Below, in pieces: positions 10,509 through 19,831 of a DNA stretch of 48,077 bases. Each line of letters starts with the position of its first letter. Position 1 is the stretch's first letter. The DNA comes from Salinicola aestuarinus. GTDB lineage: Bacteria > Pseudomonadota > Gammaproteobacteria > Pseudomonadales > Halomonadaceae. Below the pieces are notes generated by a model, which had not been told where the DNA came from, ran no database searches, and was given only the letters and a program-made list of their open reading frames with translations. The stretch is from the NCBI RefSeq assembly GCF_003206645.1, contig NZ_PZJP01000008.1, forward strand, positions 121,433-169,509, given 5' to 3'. Position numbers and translations under genes: made by a program.

Positions 10509-10585
10509 CGGGGTATAGCGCAGTCTGGTAGCGCGCCTGCTTTGGGAGCAGGATGTCGGGGGTTCAAATCCCTCTACCCCGACCA
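10509..10585 (+). tRNA. tRNA-Pro (UGG)
   Basis: Complete 77-nt cloverleaf with encoded CCA. The acceptor arm pairs CGGGGTA with TACCCCG; the anticodon stem CCTGC/GCAGG closes on the loop TTTGGGA, giving anticodon TGG; the T arm contains GGTTCAAATCC. First gene of the cluster. Confidence 0.97.
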
Positions 10586-10625
10586 CGCAAAAGCAAGTCG
10601 ACGAGGATGCACCCGGTGATGGAAT

Positions 10626-10702
10626 GCGCCTATAGCTCAATTGGATAGAGCAACGGCCTTCTAAGCCGTAGGTTGCAGGTTCGAGTCCTGCTGGGCGCAC
10701 CA
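10626..10702 (+). tRNA. tRNA-Arg (UCU)
   Basis: Complete 77-nt cloverleaf with encoded CCA. Acceptor GCGCCTA pairs with TGGGCGC through one G-T pair; anticodon stem ACGGC/GCCGT encloses CTTCTAA, so the anticodon is TCT, reading AGA and AGG. Confidence 0.96.
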
Positions 10703-10740
10703 CGGCAATCGTGGATAGCGCTTCGAGGCATCGTCACAGT

Positions 10741-10816
10741 GGTGGATGTAGCTCAGTGGTAGAGCCCTGGATTGTGGTTCCGGTGGTCGTGGGTTCGAAC
10801 CCCATCATCCACCCCA
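10741..10816 (+). tRNA. tRNA-His (GUG), copy 1 with variant anticodon arm
   Basis: A 76-nt tRNA with the extra 5' G opposite C73 that is the histidine identity element, and encoded CCA. The anticodon loop is TTGTGGT (anticodon GTG) with G at position 37, and the anticodon stem contains a T28-G42 wobble. The second copy has A37 and C28-G42. The remaining nucleotides of the two copies are identical as far as I can compare by eye. Confidence 0.95.
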
Positions 10817-10838
10817 CGTGACGCATAGTTTGAGAAAT

Positions 10839-10914
10839 GGTGGATGTAGCTCAGTGGTAGAGCCCCGGATTGTGATTCCGGTGGTCGTGGGTTCGAACCC
10901 CATCATCCACCCCA
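10839..10914 (+). tRNA. tRNA-His (GUG), copy 2
   Basis: A 76-nt tRNA 22 bp after copy 1, with G-1, C73 and encoded CCA. The anticodon loop TTGTGAT has the conventional A37 and the stem is fully paired (CCGGA/TCCGG). This is the canonical form; copy 1 is the variant. Confidence 0.96.
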
Positions 10915-11136
10915 TTTCTGCTTTCATACCCTTCCTTCTGGTCGCTTTTATCCCCTTTGACCTGTCGTCCGACGTTGGTCGCCGCTTGATCATCCGGTCT
11001 TTCTGCACGCTCGCTGTTAGCCCGCTGTCCTTGGTTTCTCTGGGTCTCCGTCACTCGAAAGCGATCGAAAGATACGATTTTGCCGCCTTTCCCTTGTTTT
11101 TCTCTGCACCAAGACCCATGTACGCGGCAGGCCCGC
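10915..11136 (+). other. Non-coding stretch after the tRNA cluster
   Basis: The gap from the last tRNA to tig is 307 bp. The first half is rich in C and T and poor in G on the transcribed strand with no GC-rich hairpin plus T tract, which would suit a Rho-dependent end for the tRNA transcript; that is inference. Open frames here (for example 10818-11162) run across the tRNA-His genes and are not credible. Confidence 0.35.
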
Positions 11137-11165
11137 TTGCCAGTGGGCATCGGGATTCATAGAAT
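11137..11165 (+). promoter_or_regulatory. Sigma-70 promoter for tig
   Basis: TTGCCA (11137-11142) and TAGAAT (11160-11165), each five of six to consensus, with a 17-bp spacer, lie 57 bp before the tig start codon. Confidence 0.7.
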
Positions 11166-11221
11166 CCCCCTTTTATTTTCAGTTGTAATCACAGAACGCC
11201 CCCGTCGGTAGAGGATCATCT

Positions 11222-12574
11222 ATGCAAGTTTCCGTTGAGACGACTTCCCAGATCGAACGTCGCGTCACCGTGCAGGTTCCGGCAGCAGAGGTCGACCAGG
11301 CGGTCGCATCTCGCCTCCAGGACACCGCCAAGCGCGTTCGGCTCAATGGCTTTCGTCAGGGAAAGATTCCGATGTCCGTCGTGCGTCAGCGTTTCGGTGG
11401 TGACGTGCGGAATGAAGTCGTGGGCGAAATGATGCGTCAGCACTATGTGCGGGCCATTACCGAGCAAAGCTTGAACCCGGCTGGTGATCCGTCCATCGAG
11501 CCGACTGTCAACCAGGACGGCAAGGATCTCGAATTCGTGGCGACGCTCGAAGTCTATCCGGAAATCGAGCTGCAGAGCATCGAAGGTACCGAGATCGAGC
11601 GCCCGCATGCTGAGATCACCGAAGCTGACATCGATTCGATGATCGAAACGCTCCAGGGTCAGAAGGCGGCGTTCGAGCCGGTCGACCGCGCTGCGGAGAT
11701 GGGTGATCAGGTCAAGATCGATTTCGAAGGCTTTCTCGGCGATGAGCCGTTCGAAGGGGGCGCTGCCGAAGGTCATGATCTGGAGCTCGGCTCCAATCGC
11801 TTGATCCCCGGCTTCGAAGAGCAGCTCGTGGGTGTCAAAGCGGGCGATGACACTGTGGTCAATGTGACCTTCCCTGAAGACTACCAGGCTGAGCAGCTTG
11901 CCGGTCAGGAAGCCTCCTTCAAGGTCAAGGTCCACCAGGTGTCGGCCAAGACCATGCCGGCAGTCGACGACGCGTTCATCAAGGAGTTCGGCGTTGAAGA
12001 CGGCGATCCCGAGAAGTTTCGCGCCGAGGTCAAGGGCAACATGGAGCGTGAGGTCAAGCAGGCGACCCAGAATCGCGTCAAGCAGCAGGCACTCGACGCG
12101 CTCCAGAAAGTCAACGATGTCACGGTGCCGCAGTCGCTGATCACCCAGGAAACTCAGGGTCTCAAGCGTCAGGCTGCGCAGCAGTTCGGCTTGGGCGAGG
12201 ATTTCGATGTCAGCCAGCTGCCCGACGAGCTCTTTGCCGAGCAGGCGCGGACACGCGTCAAGATTGGTCTGCTGCTTGCCGAGCTGATCAAGCAGAACGA
12301 AATGGATGCGACGGATGACGAGATCCGCGCTCGCGCCGAAGAGCTCGCGGGTCAGTACCAGCAGCCGGAGCAGGTCGTTGAGCAGTATATGCAAAACGAT
12401 GAGCTCAAGAACCAGATCAAATCTGCCGTTCTAGAAGACAAGGCAGTCGACAAACTGCTCGAGCAGGCCGATGTCAAGGACGTTAGCATGAGCTATGGTG
12501 AAGCTCTTCAGGCGGCGCAGCAGTCCGAGGAAGAGGCTGACGAGGCGGAAGAAGAGAGCGATTCCAAAGCCTGA
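11222..12574 (+). CDS. tig: Trigger factor, ribosome-associated chaperone
   Basis: Binds ribosomal protein L23 at the exit tunnel and shields nascent chains. The N-terminal ribosome-binding domain has the signature GFRQGKIP (about residues 43-50); the central FKBP-type prolyl isomerase domain spans roughly residues 150-250 (GDQVKIDFEGFLGDEPFEGG); the C-terminal helical chaperone arms end in an acidic tail. 450 residues against about 432 usual, the excess being in the acidic tail. First gene of the tig-clpP-clpX-lon order conserved widely in gammaproteobacteria. Confidence 0.98.
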   Translation: MQVSVETTSQIERRVTVQVPAAEVDQAVASRLQDTAKRVRLNGFRQGKIPMSVVRQRFGGDVRNEVVGEMMRQHYVRAITEQSLNPAGDPSIEPTVNQDGKDLEFVATLEVYPEIELQSIEGTEIERPHAEITEADIDSMIETLQGQKAAFEPVDRAAEMGDQVKIDFEGFLGDEPFEGGAAEGHDLELGSNRLIPGFEEQLVGVKAGDDTVVNVTFPEDYQAEQLAGQEASFKVKVHQVSAKTMPAVDDAFIKEFGVEDGDPEKFRAEVKGNMEREVKQATQNRVKQQALDALQKVNDVTVPQSLITQETQGLKRQAAQQFGLGEDFDVSQLPDELFAEQARTRVKIGLLLAELIKQNEMDATDDEIRARAEELAGQYQQPEQVVEQYMQNDELKNQIKSAVLEDKAVDKLLEQADVKDVSMSYGEALQAAQQSEEEADEAEEESDSKA

Positions 12575-12595
12575 ACGGCGCTTGGTAATCACGAT

Positions 12596-12615
12596 GACCC
12601 GGCTGCGGCCGGGTC
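12596..12615 (+). terminator. GC-rich hairpin between tig and clpP
   Basis: A perfect 8-bp stem with a 4-nt loop (arms 12596-12603 and 12608-12615) sits 22 bp after tig. It lacks a real T tract (TCTAG follows), so it may attenuate rather than terminate, or protect the tig mRNA end. Confidence 0.45.
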
Positions 12616-12659
12616 TCTAGTCGATGGGCCTGACAATTACCGGATGTAAGGAAGTCGCG

Positions 12660-13280
12660 ATGCAAAACCAATTCGATATCAGCAACGCCGGCGGCTTGGT
12701 GCCGATGGTGGTGGAGCAGAGCGCTCGGGGTGAGCGGTCCTACGACATCTACTCCCGTCTGCTCAAAGAGCGCGTCATCTTTCTGGTCGGCCCCGTTGAG
12801 GACTACACGGCCAACCTGATCGTGGCGCAGCTGCTCTTCCTGGAGTCCGAAAACCCGGACAAGGATATCCATCTTTATATCAATTCACCGGGTGGCTCCG
12901 TCACGGCGGGGATGTCGATCTACGACACCATGCAGTTCATCAAGCCGGACGTCTCGACGGTCTGCATCGGGCAGGCGGCGAGCATGGGTGCGCTGCTGCT
13001 GGCCGGTGGTGCCGAGGGCAAGCGCTACTGTCTGCCGCACTCGCGCATGATGATTCATCAGCCGCTGGGTGGCTTTCAGGGGCAGGCATCGGACATCGAG
13101 ATCCATACGAAAGAGATTCTGACCATTCGTCAGAAGCTCAATCGGATTCTGGCGCATCACACCGGGCAGGACATCGACAAGATCGCTCAGGACACCGATC
13201 GTGATAACTTCATGGACGGCGATCAGGCGGTCGAGTACGGCCTGATCGATGCCAAGCTGGATAAGCGTCCGGTATCCTGA
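12660..13280 (+). CDS. clpP: ATP-dependent Clp protease proteolytic subunit
   Basis: Serine protease forming the tetradecameric chamber that degrades substrates unfolded by ClpX or ClpA. The catalytic triad is Ser108 (GQAASMGA), His133 (RMMIHQP) and Asp182 (TDRDNF). The ATG at 12660 has AAGGA at good spacing and gives 206 residues, the family norm; an ATG 12 codons upstream lacks such support. The short N-terminal propeptide-like segment before residue 14 agrees with autoprocessed ClpP. Upstream of clpX by 64 bp. Confidence 0.98.
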   Translation: MQNQFDISNAGGLVPMVVEQSARGERSYDIYSRLLKERVIFLVGPVEDYTANLIVAQLLFLESENPDKDIHLYINSPGGSVTAGMSIYDTMQFIKPDVSTVCIGQAASMGALLLAGGAEGKRYCLPHSRMMIHQPLGGFQGQASDIEIHTKEILTIRQKLNRILAHHTGQDIDKIAQDTDRDNFMDGDQAVEYGLIDAKLDKRPVS

Positions 13281-13344
13281 TAGCGTTTTGAGTCAAGGTT
13301 TCACACGGTGGCGCGCGACGCCACCGTCCTGACGAGGTACACGA

Positions 13345-14628
13345 ATGGCCGACGGTAAAGGCAAAGACGATAGCGGCAAACTGCTGTACTGCTCGTTCTG
13401 CGGTAAAAACCAGAATGAAGTTCGTAAGCTGATTGCCGGTCCGTCTGTCTACATCTGCGACGAATGCGTCGATCTCTGCAACGACATCATCCGTGAAGAG
13501 GTGCTCGAGGCAGACTCCGAAGGCGATGAAGATCGGCTGCCTGCACCACGCGAGATCCGCAACACGCTCGACGACTACGTGATCGGTCAGGACCGCGCCA
13601 AGATGGTCCTTTCCGTCGCGGTCTACAACCACTACAAGCGCCTGCGGAGCAGTAGTGGCAAGAGTGATGATATCGAGCTGGGTAAATCCAACATCCTGCT
13701 GATCGGTCCGACCGGTAGCGGTAAGACGCTACTGGCCGAAACGCTGGCGCGATTGTTGAACGTGCCGTTCACCATCGCCGACGCGACGACGCTCACCGAA
13801 GCAGGCTACGTGGGTGAAGATGTCGAGAACATCATCCAGAAGCTGCTGCAGAAGTGTGATTACGACGTCGAGAAAGCGCAGCGCGGTATCGTCTACATCG
13901 ACGAAATCGACAAGATTTCACGCAAGTCCGACAATCCGTCGATCACCCGTGACGTCTCGGGTGAGGGCGTACAGCAGGCCTTGTTGAAGTTGATCGAGGG
14001 GACAACCGCTTCGGTGCCGCCTCAGGGTGGCCGAAAGCATCCGCAGCAGGAGTTCCTGCAGGTAGATACGGGTGACATCCTGTTCATCGTCGGCGGTGCG
14101 TTCGCGGGCCTGGACAAGGTGATCCGGGATCGCGCCGAGAAGGGCGGTATCGGCTTCAATGCGAACGTCAAGAGCAAGGATACCGAGAAAGGCGTGGGCG
14201 ACGTGCTTGCCAGCGTCGAGCCCGAAGACCTGGTCAAGTTCGGCCTCATCCCTGAGTTCGTCGGCCGGCTTCCGGTAATCGCCACCTTGACCGAGCTGAC
14301 CGAAGAGGCGCTGATCGAGATTCTGGTCGAGCCCAAGAACTCGCTCGTCAAGCAGTACGCTCGTCTGTTCGAGATGGAAGGTGTCGAGCTCGACTTCCGC
14401 GAGGACGCGCTGCGTGCCGTGGCACACAAGGCGATGGCTCGCAAGACAGGCGCTCGCGGCCTCCGCTCGATTCTCGAGGCCGTTTTGCTCGAGACGATGT
14501 ACGACGTGCCGTCCCTCGAGGGCGTCAGCAAGGTGGTAATCGATGGCACGGTCATCTCCGGTGACAGTGAGCCGCTGTTGATTTACTCCCAGAAAGAGGA
14601 AGGGCGGGTCGCAAACCAGGACGGCTGA
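13345..14628 (+). CDS. clpX: Clp protease ATP-binding subunit ClpX
   Basis: AAA+ unfoldase that recognises tagged substrates such as ssrA peptides and feeds ClpP. The N-terminal zinc-binding domain has Cys16, Cys19, Cys38 and Cys41; the Walker A GPTGSGKT is near residue 120, Walker B is VYIDEIDKI, and the ClpP-docking IGF loop appears as GGIGFNANV. Sensor 2 lies in TGARGLRSI. 427 residues, standard. A clear intrinsic terminator follows. Confidence 0.98.
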   Translation: MADGKGKDDSGKLLYCSFCGKNQNEVRKLIAGPSVYICDECVDLCNDIIREEVLEADSEGDEDRLPAPREIRNTLDDYVIGQDRAKMVLSVAVYNHYKRLRSSSGKSDDIELGKSNILLIGPTGSGKTLLAETLARLLNVPFTIADATTLTEAGYVGEDVENIIQKLLQKCDYDVEKAQRGIVYIDEIDKISRKSDNPSITRDVSGEGVQQALLKLIEGTTASVPPQGGRKHPQQEFLQVDTGDILFIVGGAFAGLDKVIRDRAEKGGIGFNANVKSKDTEKGVGDVLASVEPEDLVKFGLIPEFVGRLPVIATLTELTEEALIEILVEPKNSLVKQYARLFEMEGVELDFREDALRAVAHKAMARKTGARGLRSILEAVLLETMYDVPSLEGVSKVVIDGTVISGDSEPLLIYSQKEEGRVANQDG

Positions 14629-14667
14629 ACGAACGCAGTCAAGGTGCGAGTACTCACCGCCGATACG

Positions 14668-14693
14668 GAAGGGGGCTTATGGCCCCCTTCTTG
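14668..14693 (+). terminator. Intrinsic terminator after clpX
   Basis: A perfect 9-bp stem (arms 14668-14676 and 14682-14690) with a 5-nt loop ends in TTCTT, 40 bp after the clpX stop. It separates clpX transcription from lon. Confidence 0.75.
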
Positions 14694-14748
14694 CTATGGA
14701 GTCTTTCTACAGGCGTCCAGGCCAACTCGGATTTCGCTCGCGTAGCGA

Positions 14749-14778
14749 CTTGCACCCGCTCGCCTTAGCCCCCATTTA
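14749..14778 (+). promoter_or_regulatory. Sigma-32 (heat-shock) type promoter for lon
   Basis: CTTGCA (14749-14754), 15-bp spacer, then CCCCATTTA (14770-14778). This is one mismatch from the RpoH -35 CTTGAA and a full match to CCCCATnT, and it lies about 70 bp before the lon start codon. Heat-shock control of lon is established in enteric bacteria; here it is predicted from the pattern. Confidence 0.7.
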
Positions 14779-14846
14779 GGCTCGATTACGCCGTATTGCC
14801 GCTCTGGTGGCTCACCCATCCTATTGTAAGCCGAGGAAATGCTGTA

Positions 14847-17246
14847 ATGGCGCAGAGCTCAAACCAGACGATCACGCTTCCGCTGCTACCGCTTCGTGAC
14901 GTAGTGGTATACCCGCAGATGGTGATCCCCCTCTTCGTTGGTCGTGAAAAGTCCATTCAGGCGCTGGAAACGGCGATGGAGAGTGACAAGCGAGTGCTCC
15001 TGGTCGCGCAGCGGGAAGCCGCGCATGACGACCCGGGCGCAGACGACCTGTTCACCGTGGGTACCGTTGCGGAGATCATGCAGCTGCTCAAACTGCCCGA
15101 TGGCACTGTCAAAGTGCTCATTGAAGGCAGCTATCGAGCCGACATTGGTGAGATCCACGAAACCGATGGCTTCGTTACCGCCGACTTCGAGCAGCGTGAC
15201 AGCGAGCCGCTCGGTGAGCGTGAACAGGAGTCTCTGGTGCGAGTACTGCTCAATCAGTTCGAGCAGTACGTCAAGCTGTCGAAGAAAGTGCCCAGCGAAG
15301 TGCTGTCGTCGCTTCAGGAGATCGAAGACCCCAGCCGGTTGGTCGATACGATCTGCGCACATCTGTCGCTGAAGATCGACGATAAGCAGGAGCTGCTCGA
15401 GATGGATCGCGTGCGCGATCGTATCGAGCACCTGATGGCGTTGATCGAGTCGGAAATCGATCTACTCCAGATCGAGAAGCGGATTCGGTCACGCGTCAAA
15501 GATCAGATGGAGAAGTCTCAGCGGGAGTACTATCTCAACGAGCAGATGAAGGCCATCCAGAAAGAGATGGGCGAGCTCGAGAATACCCCCAACGAGGCAG
15601 ACAAGTACGAGCAACGCATCAACGATGCCGGTATGCCCCAGGAAGCGGTCGACAAGGCGACTCAGGAGCTCAACAAGCTCAAGATGATGTCGCCTACGTC
15701 GGCCGAGGCGACGGTCGTGCGCTCGTACCTTGATTGGGTGCTGTCCGTGCCCTGGAAGAAGCGCACCCGGGTCAAGCATGACCTGCCGCATGCGGCGAAA
15801 GTGCTGGACGAGGATCACCACGGGCTCGACGAGGTCAAAGAGCGAATCCTCGAATATCTCGCGGTCCAAAAACGGGTGAAGAAGCTCAAGGGGCCGGTCC
15901 TGTGTCTCGTTGGCCCGCCTGGTGTGGGTAAGACGTCGCTTGGGCAGTCGATTGCCCGCGCGACCAATCGCCGCTACGTGCGATTGGCCCTTGGCGGCGT
16001 GCGTGACGAGTCCGAGATTCGCGGTCACCGCCGCACCTACATTGGTTCGCTGCCGGGTAAGCTCATTCAGCGCATGAGCAAGGCGGGGGTTCGCAATCCG
16101 CTCTTTCTGCTGGATGAAGTCGACAAGATCGGGATGGACCATCGTGGCGATCCCTCCTCGGCGCTGCTGGAAGTGCTCGATCCCGAACAGAACGACAAGT
16201 TCAACGATCATTACCTCGAGCTGGATTACGATCTCTCGGACGTCATGTTCATCTGCACGGCGAACTCGATGAACATCCCCGGGCCCTTGCTGGACCGCAT
16301 GGAGATCATTCGGCTGCCGGGCTATACCGAAGATGAGAAGCTGGCGATCGCCAAGCGCTATCTCATTCCGAAGCAGCTCAAGGCCAATGGGCTCAAAGAG
16401 GGCGAGCTGACCTTTGCAGATGAGTCAGTGCTGGAGCTTATCCGCTACTACACCCGTGAAGCCGGTGTTCGCGAGCTCGAGCGACAGGTCGCCAAGGTGT
16501 GCCGGAAGGTGCTGCGCGAGCGCATTGAAGCCGAGAAAGGTCAGGGGGCGCAGTCCGGGCAGACGCTGGCCTCAGAGGATGTCGAACAGTATGCCGGGGT
16601 TCGACGTCACAGCTACGGGCTTGCAGGGCAGGAAGATCAGGTCGGGCGTGTCACAGGTCTTGCCTGGACTTCGGTCGGCGGTGAACTGCTCTACATCGAG
16701 TCCGTCGTGACGCCGGGTAAGGGGCGGCTCAACAAGACAGGTTCGCTCGGCGATGTCATGAAAGAGTCCATCGGGGCCGCACAAACCGTTGTTCGCGCCA
16801 GGGCAGCTCAGTTTGGTATCGACTCGGAGCGATTCGAGAAAGAGGACCTGCACATCCACGTACCTGAGGGCGCGACGCCCAAGGATGGACCCAGCGCCGG
16901 CGTCGGAATGGTGACCGCCATGGTCTCGGCCTACAGTGGACGACCCGTGCGGTGCGACGTGGCGATGACGGGCGAGGTCAATCTTCGCGGCGAGGTCATG
17001 CCCATCGGTGGACTCAAGGAGAAATTGCTGGCCGCTAGGCGTGGTGGTATAAAGATCGTTCTTATTCCTGAAGAGAATCGGCGCGATCTCAAAGAGGTCC
17101 CCGATAATATCAAGAATGCGTTGGATATTCGGCCCGTCAAGTGGATCGACGATGTCCTGTCGGTAGCGTTGATATCCTGGGCCGAAGGCGAAGAGAAAAG
17201 TGTCGAAGAGGGCACGAATTCGCAGGCTAACGTCAGTACTCATTGA
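14847..17246 (+). CDS. lon: ATP-dependent Lon protease (endopeptidase La)
   Basis: Hexameric cytosolic AAA+ protease removing misfolded and regulatory proteins. The N-terminal substrate-recognition domain is followed by a coiled-coil, the AAA+ module (Walker A GPPGVGKTS, Walker B LFLLDEVDKI) and the C-terminal protease domain with the Ser-Lys dyad Ser683 (PKDGPSAGVGM) and Lys726 (GGLKEKLLAA). The ATG at 14847 (MAQSSNQT) has GAGGAAA upstream and gives 799 residues; a start 17 codons earlier would overlap the leader of the heat-shock promoter. Confidence 0.98.
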   Translation: MAQSSNQTITLPLLPLRDVVVYPQMVIPLFVGREKSIQALETAMESDKRVLLVAQREAAHDDPGADDLFTVGTVAEIMQLLKLPDGTVKVLIEGSYRADIGEIHETDGFVTADFEQRDSEPLGEREQESLVRVLLNQFEQYVKLSKKVPSEVLSSLQEIEDPSRLVDTICAHLSLKIDDKQELLEMDRVRDRIEHLMALIESEIDLLQIEKRIRSRVKDQMEKSQREYYLNEQMKAIQKEMGELENTPNEADKYEQRINDAGMPQEAVDKATQELNKLKMMSPTSAEATVVRSYLDWVLSVPWKKRTRVKHDLPHAAKVLDEDHHGLDEVKERILEYLAVQKRVKKLKGPVLCLVGPPGVGKTSLGQSIARATNRRYVRLALGGVRDESEIRGHRRTYIGSLPGKLIQRMSKAGVRNPLFLLDEVDKIGMDHRGDPSSALLEVLDPEQNDKFNDHYLELDYDLSDVMFICTANSMNIPGPLLDRMEIIRLPGYTEDEKLAIAKRYLIPKQLKANGLKEGELTFADESVLELIRYYTREAGVRELERQVAKVCRKVLRERIEAEKGQGAQSGQTLASEDVEQYAGVRRHSYGLAGQEDQVGRVTGLAWTSVGGELLYIESVVTPGKGRLNKTGSLGDVMKESIGAAQTVVRARAAQFGIDSERFEKEDLHIHVPEGATPKDGPSAGVGMVTAMVSAYSGRPVRCDVAMTGEVNLRGEVMPIGGLKEKLLAARRGGIKIVLIPEENRRDLKEVPDNIKNALDIRPVKWIDDVLSVALISWAEGEEKSVEEGTNSQANVSTH

Positions 17247-17311
17247 CACGGCGATGATAACGCTTTTCCAGCGTGAAGCCTGATGTGGCGCGGTTTTTCT
17301 GGTGATCTCGA

Positions 17312-17341
17312 TTGACAGCAGGATTGGCGCATTGCTATAAA
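17312..17341 (+). promoter_or_regulatory. Sigma-70 promoter for hupB
   Basis: A perfect TTGACA (17312-17317) is 18 bp from TATAAA (17336-17341), which is also preceded by an extended -10 TGC. It lies about 85 bp before the GTG start. One of the strongest-looking promoters in the window, in keeping with an abundant nucleoid protein. Confidence 0.85.
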
Positions 17342-17424
17342 ATGCGCACTTGTTGTGGTCGAGATCGCATTCAATGACTGCGCATCGATTCCTGTCAATT
17401 TCGTATACAGTCAAGGGGTGAAGT

Positions 17425-17697
17425 GTGAATAAATCCGAGCTGATTGAAGCCATTGCCGCGTCCGCCGATATTCCGAAGGCTGCCGCGACTCGTGCGCTTG
17501 ATGCGATGATCGAGTCGGTAGCGGATAGCCTGAAGAAAGGTGATTCCGTGGCACTGGTTGGGTTCGGGACTTTTTCGGTCAAGGAGCGCGCCGCGCGTAC
17601 TGGCCGTAACCCGCAGACTGGTAAGGCGATTGAAATCAGCGCTGCGAAAGTACCCAGCTTCAAAGCCGGCAAGGCGCTGAAAGACGCCGTCAACTGA
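17425..17697 (+). CDS. hupB: DNA-binding protein HU-beta
   Basis: Small histone-like nucleoid protein that bends and compacts DNA as a dimer. The family signature [21 protein letters not shown], with the beta-arm proline, is intact and the length is 90 residues. Translation begins at GTG (17425) behind AAGGGGTGAA. Own strong promoter upstream and a terminator downstream. Located between lon and ppiD as in many gammaproteobacteria. Confidence 0.98.
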   Translation: MNKSELIEAIAASADIPKAAATRALDAMIESVADSLKKGDSVALVGFGTFSVKERAARTGRNPQTGKAIEISAAKVPSFKAGKALKDAVN

Positions 17698-17773
17698 GGT
17701 TGATTGTGCCGACTGCCGGCCATCGCAAGCAGTATCGTTGTGTCTCCTGCTTGTGATCGAGTTCGGTCAAGAT

Positions 17774-17803
17774 AAGCGCATCGCTAAGCGATGCGCTTTT
17801 TTT
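17774..17803 (+). terminator. Intrinsic terminator after hupB
   Basis: A perfect 11-bp stem (arms 17774-17784 and 17788-17798) with a 3-nt TAA loop runs into seven T residues. It should separate hupB from ppiD. Confidence 0.9.
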
Positions 17804-17915
17804 ATGCGCCTGGGTCGCATTGCCGTCACTTGATCCTCGTGATCAAGCTGTCTGCAGCAACCGGGACGTTGTACGATGCGAGCGCAACAACGAGCAACCG
17901 ACATGCGAGGACAGC

Positions 17916-19739
17916 ATGCTGCAGAGAATTCGTGAAGGTTCCCAAGGGTGGGTGGCGAAGCTCATCGTGGGGGCCATTATCGTAACGTTCGCCCTTTTCG
18001 GGGCGGAATCGCTGGTGGGCTACTTCACTGCGGGTAGCGATGACGTCGCTACCGTGAACGGAGAAGGTATCAGCCCGCGGGCGGTCGAAACCCAGGTCCA
18101 GCGTGGCATTCGTTCGGGTCAGGTCCCGCCCGAGCAGGAGCGTCAGTACCGCGGGCAGGTCATCGATCAATTGATTCGACAGCGTGTGCTGGATCAGTAT
18201 GCCGAGAATGGCGGGCTTCACCTGTCTGATGACCAGCTGGATCAGCTGATCGTCTCGATGCCTGAGTTTCAGGACCAGCAGGGTCGGTTCTCGAACGAGG
18301 TGTTCACTAACCGGCTGGCGCAGGCTGGCTATTCGCCATCCTCTTTCCGTCGAGAGCTGCGTGCCGACACCCTTCGTCGTCAACTACAGGCTGGCGTCGC
18401 CGGTGCCGCCTTTTCGCTTCCGAGTGAAAATCAGCGCCTGAAAGCGCTGCAGCAGCAGCAACGTACATTCCGCTTCGCGACCCTCACGGCCGCCGATCTG
18501 GAACAGCCGGTCGATCCGCAGCCTGCCGACCTCGAGCGTTACTACTCGTCGCATCAGGACGAATTCGTTAGGCCGGAAGAAGTGAAGGTCAACTATCTCG
18601 TACTGAATCAGCAGGATCTCACCGACGATATCGATATCGACGAGCAGATGCTGCGTGACGCCTATGACGCCGCACGTGAGCAGGCGCCGCGGGAGGTGTC
18701 TCAGATTCTGGTGACGTACGGCGATGAGCGGACGCAGGCTGAGGCGCGTGAAAGGCTCGAGCAGGCCCAGAGCAAGCTGCAGAGCGGAGTGGATTTTGCC
18801 GACGTCGCTCGGGAGTTTTCCGATGATACTGGCTCTGCAAAACAGGGCGGGGCCATGGGGTCGGTAACCAGCCAAGATGATTATGGCGGTGATTTCGTCG
18901 ACACCGTGCTCGGGCTGGATGTGGGAGACGTCTCAGGCATCACGCAGTCCGACTACGGGTTGCATCTGCTGAAGGTGACCGGAATCGATATTCCCACCTT
19001 CGAAGAGGACCGTGACGCTCTGGCACGCCAGTTGCGGCAGAGTCAGGCGCGAGCTGCCTTCCAGCAGCGGGTGCAGCGATTGACCAACGATGTCTACGAG
19101 TCAGATGATCTGGCCAGTGTCGCGGATGAACTGGATCTGACGCTTGAGAGTAGCGACTGGCTATCGCGTGACGGCGGCGCTGATGGCGTCCTGTCCAATC
19201 CGGATGTCCTGGCGGCAGCGTTCTCACCCGACGTGTTGGAAGATGGCTACAACAGCGATGTCATCGAGACCGATACCCAACAGCGAGTCGTCGTGCGTGT
19301 CACGGATCATCGTGAGGCAAGTACGTTGGCGCTGGATGACGTGCGAGATCGTGTAAGCCGTGCCGTCGAACGACAGATGACGCAAACCCAGCTCGATGAA
19401 CTCGCCGGTCGCTGGCTCGAACGACTTCGCAGCGGCGAGTCCGTGGACGCTGCCAGCTGGCAGCAGGTGGAAGCCAGCACGCGCGATGAGGCCTCCGCAC
19501 CGGCTGCGGTAGTGAACGAAGCCTTCCGACTGCCACGGCCCGATGCTGATGTCCCTTCTTGGGGCCGTGTTGCCCTCGAGGGGCGTGTCGCCCTTGTGGG
19601 TCTCGAGTCGGTGTCGGCCGGAGACGCCGAAGACGACGGCGACTTCTCCGCCGAGCTTGCCACACGATTGCGCGCGCAGAGCGCCATTCAGGGCCTTGAT
19701 GACACCCTGCAGGACGAGGCAGAAATCGACCGTCGATAA
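17916..19739 (+). CDS. ppiD: Periplasmic folding chaperone / peptidyl-prolyl isomerase PpiD
   Basis: Inner-membrane-anchored periplasmic chaperone near the Sec translocon. One N-terminal membrane helix (about residues 14-36, LIVGAIIVTFALFG) is followed by a SurA-like helical region and a parvulin domain near residues 265-360 (EVSQILVTYGDE to HLLKVTGI). 607 residues against about 620 in enterics. The ATG at 17916 has GAGGA in front; the frame is open 32 codons further but would remove the membrane helix from the N-terminus and has no Shine-Dalgarno. Confidence 0.95.
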   Translation: MLQRIREGSQGWVAKLIVGAIIVTFALFGAESLVGYFTAGSDDVATVNGEGISPRAVETQVQRGIRSGQVPPEQERQYRGQVIDQLIRQRVLDQYAENGGLHLSDDQLDQLIVSMPEFQDQQGRFSNEVFTNRLAQAGYSPSSFRRELRADTLRRQLQAGVAGAAFSLPSENQRLKALQQQQRTFRFATLTAADLEQPVDPQPADLERYYSSHQDEFVRPEEVKVNYLVLNQQDLTDDIDIDEQMLRDAYDAAREQAPREVSQILVTYGDERTQAEARERLEQAQSKLQSGVDFADVAREFSDDTGSAKQGGAMGSVTSQDDYGGDFVDTVLGLDVGDVSGITQSDYGLHLLKVTGIDIPTFEEDRDALARQLRQSQARAAFQQRVQRLTNDVYESDDLASVADELDLTLESSDWLSRDGGADGVLSNPDVLAAAFSPDVLEDGYNSDVIETDTQQRVVVRVTDHREASTLALDDVRDRVSRAVERQMTQTQLDELAGRWLERLRSGESVDAASWQQVEASTRDEASAPAAVVNEAFRLPRPDADVPSWGRVALEGRVALVGLESVSAGDAEDDGDFSAELATRLRAQSAIQGLDDTLQDEAEIDRR

Positions 19740-19782
19740 CGGTGTGCAGCCAACCGTCTACCGCGTTGGCGAAACATGACTG

Positions 19783-19830
19783 ACCCTCCTAGGCTGAACG
19801 TCTCAAATCGTTCAGCCAGGAGGGTTTTTT
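19783..19830 (+). terminator. Intrinsic terminator after ppiD, overlapping the next ribosome-binding site
   Basis: Long near-perfect inverted repeat (arms 19783-19800 and 19809-19825, 8-nt loop) followed by a T tract to 19830. The 3' arm contains AGGAGGG, which is also the Shine-Dalgarno of the gene starting at 19832. Confidence 0.85.
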
Positions 19831-19831
19831 C

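Noticed and set aside
10365..11162. Open frames over the tRNA cluster on both strands
   Set aside because: They are read through tRNA sequences (conserved palindromic arms) and resemble common mis-annotated tRNA-derived peptides.
11216..12394. 392-codon open frame antisense to tig
   Set aside because: Leu/Asp/Arg-rich mirror of a GC-rich helical protein; tig on the plus strand is complete with promoter and ribosome site.
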